Shown piece after piece: positions 1 to 5,218 of a stretch of 5,628 bases of DNA (positions are counted from its first letter, which is position 1; every line of letters starts with the position of its first letter). The stretch is from positions 1-5,628 of the forward strand of contig JAJYDZ010000140.1 of NCBI GenBank assembly GCA_021790415.1, given 5' to 3'. Under the pieces are notes generated by a model that ran no database searches, was not told where the DNA came from, and worked only from the letters and a program-made list of their open reading frames with translations. A program made the position numbers and the translations under genes. This DNA comes from Thermoplasmata archaeon (lineage in GTDB: Archaea > Thermoplasmatota > Thermoplasmata > Thermoplasmatales > Thermoplasmataceae).

Positions 1-1
1 A

Positions 2-321
2 AATGAGCCATATGGATATTTCAACTATGGATGTTATTTAATTTTAAACGCATTTAACCAAATCGTATGCACTTCCATAAATGAAAAAGGATCGCAGGTT
101 GAACAGGTTGATCACTTCACATAAAATGGGGGATTTACTCTGTTTAATACAACACTTACAGGAAACTTGGGTAAGGAAGGAGAAACTTATAGTGCAAGTT
201 TATCCAGTCCTGTATATTTAATATTCGGGTGATATGTTTATGAAAATGGACAAAAGGTATGATCTACGGATCAATTCCAATAATAGACTCCAAGAGGAAG
301 GAGATATGTGTAAAAACGTGA
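2..321 (+). pseudogene. Decayed gene of unidentified protein (open to the left)
   Basis: I do not recognise this protein. Frame 2 is open from the left edge to a TAA at 122–124. The same frame then resumes with protein-like sequence (GGFTLFNTTLTGNLG, then YSASLSSPVYLIFG) to a TGA at 230–232, continues as YVYENGQKV to a TGA at 260–262, and the sense appears to move to another frame at about 259 (IYGSIPIIDSKRKE), ending at TGA 319–321. The Ser/Thr/Gly/Asn/Tyr-rich composition with alternating hydrophobics resembles a beta-rich, perhaps extracellular, archaeal protein; this is inference. The simplest reading is the 3' part of a gene inactivated by at least two stops and one frame change. A real gene ending at 122 followed by chance coding-like sequence is the alternative. 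It lies beside a transposon graveyard, in keeping with a region under weak selection. Confidence 0.4.
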
Positions 322-325
322 TAAA

Positions 326-336
326 TTAAAATATAT
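326..336 (+). promoter_or_regulatory. TATA-like box for the small membrane protein gene
   Basis: An A/T-only stretch (TTAAAATATAT) is centred about 27 bases before the ATG at 358. That distance would place the transcription start at or very near the start codon, giving a leaderless mRNA as is common in Thermoplasmatales. No SD sequence stands directly before this ATG, which agrees. The background is AT-rich, so a chance match is possible. Confidence 0.4.
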
Positions 337-357
337 GAAAAGCAATGGTGAATTAAT

Positions 358-744
358 ATGAGTAATGTTGATCTTAATGCTGTATTTACCCTTATACTAG
401 TTTTATTACTTTTCGGAGTAATTGTTTATTATAGTAGACAGGAAAAACAATCATATAAGAAGAGTTCTATTAAGAAATTTTCTATGAGAAGGTCGTTGTT
501 CGGATTTACTAATATTGCCATAACCAAATCTCTCTCAATAGTGGTTATGCTCATTGTATATTTTGTTCTTACCGATTTAGAATTGAGATCGACAGGTGCT
601 ATAGGGTATGCAGAATTTATTGAATTCTTAATCTCTTTAATCGGTTTTATTTATGCATTATCAAATATAGTACGATCTGAAAAGGAAATTAAGAAAATTA
701 CAGGTCACTATTATTTGGTCCCCCCTTCCTGGGTTTATGACTAA
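358..744 (+). CDS. Small three-helix membrane protein, function unknown
   Basis: This is a 128-residue protein with three likely membrane helices: residues 8–26 (FTLILVLLLFGVIVYY), about 55–72 (SLSIVVMLIVYFVL) and about 84–104 (FIEFLISLIGFIYALSNIV). A strongly basic loop (residues 28–46, rich in Lys, Arg and Ser) follows helix 1 and should face the cytoplasm by the positive-inside rule, so the N-terminus is probably outside. I see no catalytic motif or family signature. The start at 358 is chosen for the TATA-like box about 27 bases upstream, fitting leaderless translation. The stop falls only 6 bases before the left end of the IS21 remnant at about 751, so the last residues (after KKITGHYYL) might have been altered by that insertion or by an older rearrangement; only an uninterrupted relative would show this. 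The frame is intact. It could be a lineage-specific orphan. Confidence 0.6.
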   Translation: MSNVDLNAVFTLILVLLLFGVIVYYSRQEKQSYKKSSIKKFSMRRSLFGFTNIAITKSLSIVVMLIVYFVLTDLELRSTGAIGYAEFIEFLISLIGFIYALSNIVRSEKEIKKITGHYYLVPPSWVYD

Positions 745-756
745 AAACACTGTAAA

Positions 757-828
757 CGCCGGTTGATTTTTGTGCATTTTCGCCGGAATAAAATTGATCC
801 ATATCGCCGGTTTAATTTTGACCCATGT
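757..828 (+). repeat. Three tandem 24-bp repeats at the IS21 left end
   Basis: CGCCGG occurs at 757, 781 and 805, exactly 24 bases apart each time. The 18 bases after each copy are related (GATTTTTGTGCATTTT, AAAATTGATCCATAT, AATTTTGACCCATGT). Copies 2 and 3 agree better with each other than with copy 1. Such spaced repeats at the termini are typical of IS21-family elements, where they are thought to be transposase-binding sites; that role here is inferred. Confidence 0.75.
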
Positions 829-862
829 CTTTCACCAGACGGTGGTCAAAGTTGTATGGTCT

Positions 863-869
863 GGAGGTG
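863..869 (+). promoter_or_regulatory. Ribosome binding site of the istA remnant
   Basis: GGAGGTG stands 6 bases before the ATG at 876 and is a near-perfect match to the archaeal 16S rRNA 3' end. It fixes the istA start. Its first two G residues lie in the 3' arm of a 6-bp inverted repeat, CCAGAC (835–840) with GTCTGG (859–864), which might partly hide the site. Confidence 0.5.
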
Positions 870-875
870 TGAAGA

Positions 876-1180
876 ATGATTCGTAATATGAGGCATAATG
901 GAATGAGTATAAGATCGATAGCAAAGGAGATGGGGAATCAAGGAACAGTGGCAGGATGTATCTTAAGAATGAACCTGTGAAGAAAAACAGGCAGAAAAGA
1001 GGATCAAAACTTGATCCTTACAGGGATACAGTTAGGACACTCATTGAAAAGAACAATCTTTCTGCTGTAAGAATAATGGAAGAGATAAAAAAGAAATGAT
1101 ATGATGGTGGATACACAATATTGAAGCGGAAGTTCCATTAAAAATTTGAAGAGAATCTTCACATAAATAGTGTGTTTTAC
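876..1180 (+). pseudogene. istA-like transposase, N-terminal fragment, frameshifted
   Basis: From the ATG at 876 the frame reads IRNMRHNGMSIRSIAKEMG, the N-terminal helix-turn-helix region seen in IstA transposases of IS21 elements. The match breaks at about 953, where one base appears lost. Shifting frame restores it: RMYLKNEPVKK, then SKLDPYRDTVRTLIEKN and SAVRIMEEIKKK. A TGA at 1097–1099 follows, then YDGGYTILKRKFH, a TAA at 1139–1141, and a last piece, KFEENLHINSVFY. Only about 100 codons of a protein usually about 400–500 residues long remain; the integrase-type DDE core is absent. The end of this remnant meets the stop codon of the minus-strand transposase at 1177–1179, so its 3' part was probably replaced or deleted when that element arrived. 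It is clearly non-functional. Confidence 0.7.
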
Positions 1181-2340
1181 TGATTCTTCCGCTTAGGTTC
1201 CAGTTTTTTTCTGGTGGATACATATATACCCTTACTTTGTAAGGCCTTTGGCAGTGTGACCGAAAGCGCTTTGAGGAGGCTTGAACCGATCTCCCTTGGT
1301 TCAGGTACCTGGTTGTATGTCACTGCACCTGCGTTTACGGTGATGCAGTTTATTGATGATAATTCATGTATACCTTCCTCAACGGTTATATTGAGATCAA
1401 TCCATCTCTCCATGAGGTGTTTCTCAATGATGTATGAGAGCATGGCAATGAACACATGAGCTCTGGTGCGAGGTTTCTTCCCCACGTATACTGGACGTAA
1501 TTCTATTGTATCTGATTTCATTGTTCTGAATGCCCATTCCACGTTTGCAAGATCCTTGTATCTTTTGTGTATGGTATCCATGCTTCCCTGATCTACTGGA
1601 AGATTCGATCTGATCACATAACAACCGTCAAGATGCGATTCCTTCTTCAGAACTTCTTCATCGACTCTTACTGTCAGTATCCGTTATTTTGCTTCAACGA
1701 CAGTGAATCCTGACACCTTCAGTTTTTCTATCCTTTCATTGACAACATCAGTGGCTGTCTTGAGATCAGCTTTTTGATGTTCTGACAGGTATTTATTTCT
1801 ATCATCCACAGTGTTCCTGATCTTTTCGATCTTTCTGTTTCTGCTGTCCTGTATTTCCTTTGCCCTTACGGGGTTTCTTCTCAGTATGTGCCTTACGTTT
1901 TCATTGACGATCTCACATAATTTCTCAGTGAATAATTGCATCTGTATCACTTTCTATTTCAGGAGTGTTTCCATCTGTGATTTTGTTGTTGCTGTTATGT
2001 AAAAGAACTTCTCATTATCCAGATCGGCAATCTGTTCAGTTTTGATCATACCACGATCACCAACCATGGTTACCGATTCACATTCGAATTCATCTGCAAG
2101 CTTCCTTTCCTGTGACGTGAATATTTTCACATCATTTGTATTTCCCTGGAATACCTCGATGGATATTGGTCATCCATTATCATCTGTGAGGAGACCGATT
2201 ACTATCTGCATCTTTCCTTTCTTTCCGTCACGGTTCTATCCGAAATCTGCATATTCATTCTTCATACCCTCAAGGTATGGTGAGGAGACATAATACAGGT
2301 AGAGTGATATGAATCCGGATCACAGAACTACCAGTATATC
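1177..2340 (-). pseudogene. IS1634/IS4-type DDE transposase, N-terminally truncated, five premature stops
   Basis: Read on the minus strand from 2340 down to the stop at 1177–1179, one frame stays continuous for about 388 codons with no frameshift, but is broken by stops at 2320–2322 (TGA), 2236–2238 (TAG), 2170–2172 (TGA), 1954–1956 (TAG) and 1684–1686 (TAA). The family is seen in order: SSPYLEG and NEYADFG-stop-NRDGKKGK with MQIVIGLLTDDNG; then PISIEVFQGNT; VTMVGDRGMI, bearing the second catalytic Asp; a long charged, helix-rich insertion; LDGCYVIRSNLP; and YKDLANVEWAFRTMKS, bearing the catalytic Glu, with LRPVYVGKKPRTRAHVFIAM. This is the DDE/RNase H-fold layout of IS1634-like transposases, which cut and rejoin element ends. 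The first catalytic Asp, normally in a YDV(S/T) motif, seems to be Tyr here (codon 2290–2292). Roughly 120–150 N-terminal residues are missing. All three stop codons occur, so recoding is unlikely. Confidence 0.8.
1177..2340 (-). mobile_element. IS1634-like insertion sequence remnant
   Basis: This marks the span of the recognisable transposase. The true element ends are uncertain. Near the left, CATAAAT occurs just outside the gene (at about 1162), and a similar inverted block, ATTTATG, lies at about 2414 on the far side. A 7-base match in AT-rich DNA is too weak to call terminal inverted repeats. No target duplication is visible. Positions 2341–2490, between the recognisable transposase and the next promoter, hold no gene I can support and are probably more decayed element sequence. 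Confidence 0.6.
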
Positions 2341-2490
2341 ACATCATTGCTGTCAACATGGAGGTAAAAAGGAAAAAGCATGTTCGTTGATATGGATAAA
2401 ATTCTGAGGAAAAATTTATGCGGATTAGGCTGAGCGATACAAGTACATAAATTTTTTTGCTTTGAAATTATTTGTTTAAGAGAATAAATC

Positions 2491-2501
2491 AGTATAAAAA
2501 C
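2491..2501 (+). promoter_or_regulatory. TATA-like box of the riboswitch-controlled transporter
   Basis: AGTATAAAAAC is a good archaeal TATA-box match. Its centre (about 2496) predicts transcription starting around 2520–2525, just before the first paired bases of the TPP aptamer at about 2532. The whole riboswitch would then lie in the 5' leader. A second A/T-rich candidate at 2509–2518 would start transcription inside the aptamer, so it is less likely. Confidence 0.5.
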
Positions 2502-2531
2502 AAAATGGTTTAATAATTTGATAAAATTAAG

Positions 2532-2619
2532 TTATGTTCAGGGGAGCCATTGGCTGAGAGGATCAGAAGATCGACCCTTTGAACCTGACCCGGGTAATGC
2601 CGGCGGAGGGAGAAGATGG
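2532..2619 (+). promoter_or_regulatory. TPP riboswitch (THI element)
   Basis: All conserved blocks of the thiamine pyrophosphate aptamer are present in order: AGGGGAGCC (2540–2548), CTGAGAGG (2554–2561), GACCCTTTGAACCTGA (2573–2588) and GGGTAATGCCGGCGGAGGGA (2592–2611). Stems I can draw are: P1, 2532–2539 with 2612–2619 (eight pairs with one mismatch and two wobbles); P2, GGG 2541–2543 with CCC 2575–2577; P3, AGCC 2545–2548 with GGCT 2552–2555; a variable hairpin, GATC 2561–2564 with 2569–2572; P4, CCT 2584–2586 with AGG 2607–2609; P5, CCGG 2590–2593 with 2600–2603. CTGAGA and the P4/P5 internal loop are the TPP pyrimidine- and diphosphate-binding parts in known structures. No terminator hairpin with a T tract follows, which favours control of translation. 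The 3' strands of P4 and P1 contain GGAGGG and an ATG, which start a small leader frame. Confidence 0.95.
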
Positions 2620-2693
2620 ATACAACATACGATATCGTAAAAAGAAGTTTGTCTGTAATAGGTTTATTTTATGGAGGTATTCTATATGAATAA
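2616..2693 (+). CDS. Putative 25-codon leader peptide inside and after the TPP riboswitch
   Basis: An ATG at 2616 lies 5 bases after GGAGGG (2605–2610), a strong SD that is also the conserved 3' strand of the TPP aptamer (P4). The ATG itself sits in the 3' strand of P1. The frame runs 25 codons and ends with TAA at 2691–2693, overlapping the permease start ATG (2686–2688) by 8 bases. The peptide begins MDTTYDIVKRS and has a hydrophobic second half (LSVIGLFYGGIL). I recognise no family. The placement suggests regulatory translation: with TPP bound, both SD and start would be hidden; without it, ribosomes would translate the leader, pass over the permease SD and restart at the overlapping ATG. 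This is inference from layout. The frame may instead be accidental, with GGAGGG conserved only for aptamer folding. Confidence 0.45.
   Translation: MDTTYDIVKRSLSVIGLFYGGILYE
2628..2639 (+). repeat. 12-bp perfect palindrome between aptamer and permease
   Basis: TACGATATCGTA is fully self-complementary. It lies between the aptamer and the permease SD, inside the leader frame. As RNA it could only form a small 4-bp hairpin with a 4-base loop; as DNA it could be a binding site for a dimeric protein. Either role is speculative, and a 12-bp palindrome can occur by chance. Confidence 0.3.
2673..2678 (+). promoter_or_regulatory. Ribosome binding site deciding the permease start
   Basis: GGAGGT stands 7 bases before the ATG at 2686. 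An in-frame ATG at 2671 overlaps the SD itself and has no SD of its own, so 2686 is preferred. No clear anti-SD (ACCTCC) occurs in the aptamer or linker, so direct masking of this site by the riboswitch is not apparent. Confidence 0.75.
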
Positions 2694-3909
2694 ATATAGA
2701 ACATCCCTCCTTGCATCAACATCCTTTGCATTTATTTTCTGGGGGATAGTTGGCACAATTGGGCCACTTGCTGCGTCTGGGTCCATAATAGGAAATCTCA
2801 ATCACACAGGAAAACTAATATTTCTTTTAATCGGCCCACTGGTTGTTCCGGCAGGTAATCTCTCCATGGGATTTCTTGCCGATGTCATTGGCAGAAAGAA
2901 GGTTTTTCTTATTACCATGTCATTTTATACCATAGGCATTATCGTTATAAGCCTGAGTTATAACGTTCTTCCTTTGCTGCTAGGTCTCATACTGGCAGAG
3001 TTTGGAGTTGGTGGAGAAGAACCATCGTCACTTTCTTTAGTTGCTGAGAACACAGATGCAAATAAAAGACCATTCTGGTTAACTATATTGACTAATATGG
3101 ATAACATAGGAAGCGCCCTCATGGCAGGTCTCTTTTTCATAGTGGTTAACAATCTTCAGGATAGAATTGTGCTACTGATCGGGTCATTGTTACTGATTTT
3201 ATTTATTGTTCTTCTAAGACGAGTCATTCCCGAATCTCAGATGTGGCTTAAGGAAACAGGAAACGCAGATGAAAGCCAAATAGAGAGAGAAAAGATTGAC
3301 CTGAAAGATGACGGCGAAAGCATTTCGCAGCCAAGGCTTATTTCTTCTTTTATTTTTCTTGGAGTGATTGCAGTATCACAGTATCTCACATTTGGACTTA
3401 TGGCCTATGTTCTGGCACCAATAGAGTTTCCTAGTAGCTCGGAGGATGATGTGATTATATTTGTGGCACTGTTAGGTTCTTCAGTTGCAGGCTTTATTGC
3501 TGCTCCACTTATTTCCAGAGGTAGGAAGAACTATACATTGCTTTCATTCCTATTTGGAACAGTTACAATGGTTGCGATTTTCATAATGGTACCATATCTA
3601 ACTAACATGCTTATATTTCTACCACTACTTTTCGCAAACATGTTCATGAGTGAATTTGCCTATGCTTCAAGATCTGTTCTTGAACCAGAACTTTACGGTA
3701 CAAGAAGCAGATCATCACTTATTGGCCTTACCAGACTATGGCCAATGATAGCCTACCCAATATTTACCTTTTACACCAGCAGCCTTAATTTATCTGACTT
3801 TTTACTCATCAATGTTATACTCTGGGCTATGGGATTGTGTGCATCTGTTTACTGGTTCTACTTCGGAATAGAGACAAAGAATGCCAATATAGATTATAAT
3901 ACCATTTAA
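2686..3909 (+). CDS. MFS permease under TPP riboswitch control, probable thiamine (precursor) transporter
   Basis: This 407-residue protein of the major facilitator superfamily has twelve predicted helices, about 9–30, 44–66, 73–91, 95–117, 138–156, 161–180, 219–243, 255–276, 283–302, 307–327, 345–365 and 370–394, with the usual long charged central loop (181–218). MFS motif A is in the helix 2–3 loop (GFLADVIGRKK, residues 62–72, with Asp66, Gly69 and Arg70). Helix 4 has GVGGEEPSS, and helix 6 is followed by IPESQMWL (181–188), like the PESPRWL motif of the sugar/organic-ion porter branch. Family alone does not fix the substrate. The TPP riboswitch upstream strongly suggests uptake of thiamine, a phosphate ester or a precursor; MFS proteins beside TPP riboswitches in Thermoplasmatales have been proposed as thiamine transporters. 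The start at 2686 is chosen over 2671 because GGAGGT lies 7 bases before it. The frame is intact and of normal length. Confidence 0.9.
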   Translation: MNKYRTSLLASTSFAFIFWGIVGTIGPLAASGSIIGNLNHTGKLIFLLIGPLVVPAGNLSMGFLADVIGRKKVFLITMSFYTIGIIVISLSYNVLPLLLGLILAEFGVGGEEPSSLSLVAENTDANKRPFWLTILTNMDNIGSALMAGLFFIVVNNLQDRIVLLIGSLLLILFIVLLRRVIPESQMWLKETGNADESQIEREKIDLKDDGESISQPRLISSFIFLGVIAVSQYLTFGLMAYVLAPIEFPSSSEDDVIIFVALLGSSVAGFIAAPLISRGRKNYTLLSFLFGTVTMVAIFIMVPYLTNMLIFLPLLFANMFMSEFAYASRSVLEPELYGTRSRSSLIGLTRLWPMIAYPIFTFYTSSLNLSDFLLINVILWAMGLCASVYWFYFGIETKNANIDYNTI

Positions 3910-4004
3910 AGGAATGAGATTGACAATAGATAAAATCTTAATTTTCTAAATACTATTTAAAATCCTTAATAATTTCATATATAATATGTGTAAACAATCC
4001 AAAT

Positions 4005-4013
4005 TTTATAATA
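4005..4013 (+). promoter_or_regulatory. TATA-like box of the SHMT-like gene
   Basis: TTTATAATA is centred about 25 bases before the ATG at 4033. It suggests transcription beginning at or beside the start codon, so the gene has its own leaderless promoter rather than relying on the permease transcript, 123 bases upstream. Another A/T-rich run (CATATATAATATG, about 3977–3989) is a less well placed candidate. I see no clear terminator in 3910–4004. Confidence 0.45.
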
Positions 4014-4032
4014 ACCGCTTGCTAATTACCAT

Positions 4033-5214
4033 ATGGGAGAATTAATGGCATCGATCGTAGAAATGGTGGACAATTATGGGAGGTACAGGAGAGATGTCCT
4101 GAATCTTCAGGCATCGGAGAATTTTCTCTGCTCTCACGTGAAGATGGCATTGGGAACAGATTTAGGTGGGAGATATTCCCATGTTATGCCAGATGGGAGA
4201 AATGCCTATGGCGGAACTGAGATGATAGAGAATATTTTCAACGAAACAGAGAGAAACATAAAAACATTATATGGTTCTAAGTTTGCGGAAATAAGACCAC
4301 TGGGTGGACATATTGCAGCGGAGATCAGTTTACTGAGCACAATTCAAAAAAATGATACAATAATGGCTATAAGTGAAGAATACGGTGGATACACAGGATA
4401 CATGGAAAACTATCTTCCGAATATGCTGGGCTTCAAGACTGAATTCATCCCTTACAGTGAGGAAAAACAGGAAATTGACTACGAATCTTTTGAAAAGAAG
4501 GCAACGGAGATTAAACCCAAGGCAGTTGTGCTTGGTCAATCTTTTTTTGTAAAGCATTATGATCTCGGTCGAATAAGAGAAATTTGCGATAAAACAGGTT
4601 CAAAGCTCCTTTATGACGGATCACATGTAATGGGACTCGTAGCTGGTAAGAAATTTCAGCCAGACGCACTTAAATATTCAGACATTTTATTCGGTTCAAC
4701 TCACAAGACATTCTTTGGCCCGCAGGGAGGAATTGTTCTCACAAACAATGAAGAATTAGCTGAAAAAATAAACGAAAATGTTGTTTGGAAAACAATGGAT
4801 AACTATCATCCGAATAGGATTGCCGCTCTTGGCATTGCTGCCCAGGACCTCATAACATTCGGAGAAAGTTATGCAGGATGGATTGTTTCAAACACATATA
4901 CTCTTGCCAGAACGCTAAACGATTCAGGTATTGCAGTAAAATATGCGCCATGGTATTCTGAAAGTCACCAGATAATTCTCTCAAAGGAAAATTTTCCGAA
5001 ATATGGTGATTTCAAAACAATAAGCAAGAGACTAGAAAATAATAGAATAATCGCAGATACGGAAGGGAGACTCGGTACAGCGGAAATTACAAGAATTGGG
5101 CTAACAGACATGGTTACCCTGGGAGAGGTAGTCTCCGATGCCATAAAGGGAAAAGATGTAAGAAGCAGGATCACTGAAGTCCTGAGAAATTCAAGTATAA
5201 AATTTTGCAGGTGA
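4033..5214 (+). CDS. Serine hydroxymethyltransferase-like PLP enzyme with altered catalytic residues
   Basis: This 393-residue protein has the fold-type I PLP layout of serine hydroxymethyltransferase (SHMT, GlyA family), which moves a one-carbon unit between serine and glycine using a pterin cofactor. Landmarks are LQASENF (25–31), RYS–YGGTE (47–63), RPLGGHIAAE (88–97), LYDGSHVMGLVAG (193–205, with Asp195 and His198 against the cofactor), STHKTFFGPQGG (222–233, Lys225 as the PLP lysine) and TRIG (353–356, Arg354 likely for the substrate carboxylate). Several SHMT signatures differ. The catalytic Glu of the YAEGYPG–RYYGG motif is His50 with a one-residue insertion, the first Tyr of YYGG is Ala58, the Ser of the SGS/SGH loop is Gly91, and GPRGG is GPQGG. 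It is shorter than bacterial SHMT (about 415–420). It may be a divergent archaeal SHMT, an aldolase or another amino-acid enzyme. The start at 4033 fits a TATA-like box 25 bases upstream; an ATG at 4045 is the alternative. Confidence 0.85.
   Translation: MGELMASIVEMVDNYGRYRRDVLNLQASENFLCSHVKMALGTDLGGRYSHVMPDGRNAYGGTEMIENIFNETERNIKTLYGSKFAEIRPLGGHIAAEISLLSTIQKNDTIMAISEEYGGYTGYMENYLPNMLGFKTEFIPYSEEKQEIDYESFEKKATEIKPKAVVLGQSFFVKHYDLGRIREICDKTGSKLLYDGSHVMGLVAGKKFQPDALKYSDILFGSTHKTFFGPQGGIVLTNNEELAEKINENVVWKTMDNYHPNRIAALGIAAQDLITFGESYAGWIVSNTYTLARTLNDSGIAVKYAPWYSESHQIILSKENFPKYGDFKTISKRLENNRIIADTEGRLGTAEITRIGLTDMVTLGEVVSDAIKGKDVRSRITEVLRNSSIKFCR
5209..5214 (+). promoter_or_regulatory. Ribosome binding site of the CBS gene overlapping the upstream stop
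   Basis: AGGTGA contains the TGA stop of the SHMT-like gene and lies 4 bases before the ATG at 5219. It matches the archaeal anti-SD. A ribosome ending on the upstream gene would sit on this site, so the two genes are probably translationally coupled. Confidence 0.65.
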
Positions 5215-5218
5215 GATT

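Larger units (their letters stand above)
751..1176 (+). mobile_element. IS21-family element remnant (left end plus 5' part of istA)
   Basis: The DNA starting TGTAAACGCCGG at 751 has the look of an IS21-family end: a TG terminus followed by repeated terminal motifs, then a short leader and an istA-like reading frame. The TG end, the repeats and the helix-turn-helix N-terminus of the transposase together support the family. The rest of istA, all of istB and the right end are missing: no second copy of the CGCCGG repeats occurs in inverted orientation in the window. At about 1176–1180 it runs into the tail of a second, minus-strand transposase remnant. The element is therefore truncated and non-autonomous. 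Confidence 0.65.

Noticed and set aside
1214..1459. Plus-strand open frame of 81 codons
   Set aside because: It lies antisense to the conserved C-terminal part of the minus-strand transposase, has no SD or promoter, and its peptide shows no protein-like pattern.
1684..1950. Separate 88-residue minus-strand gene with a GTG start
   Set aside because: It is the middle piece of the transposase frame, bounded by two premature stops, and continues in the same frame on both sides. It is not an independent gene.
1811..2293. Plus-strand open frames at 1811–2002 and 2042–2293
   Set aside because: Both are antisense shadows of the transposase remnant. Their Phe/Ser/Ile-rich composition is what the reverse complement of Lys/Glu-rich coding sequence gives.
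1177..2340. Stop-codon recoding (for example TGA as Trp) to explain the interrupted transposase
   Set aside because: TAA, TAG and TGA all interrupt the frame, a catalytic Asp seems lost and the N-terminus is missing. The intact neighbouring genes use normal stops.
1162..2424. Terminal inverted repeats of the IS1634-like element (CATAAAT / ATTTATG)
   Set aside because: Only a 7-base A/T-rich match with no extension and no target duplication was found, which is easily chance in this composition.
2590..2603. CCGG…CCGG hairpin as a transcription terminator
   Set aside because: It is stem P5 of the TPP aptamer with the conserved GTAATG loop, and no T tract follows.
2958..3152. Minus-strand open frame of 64 codons
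   Set aside because: It lies antisense within the intact permease gene and has no start signals.
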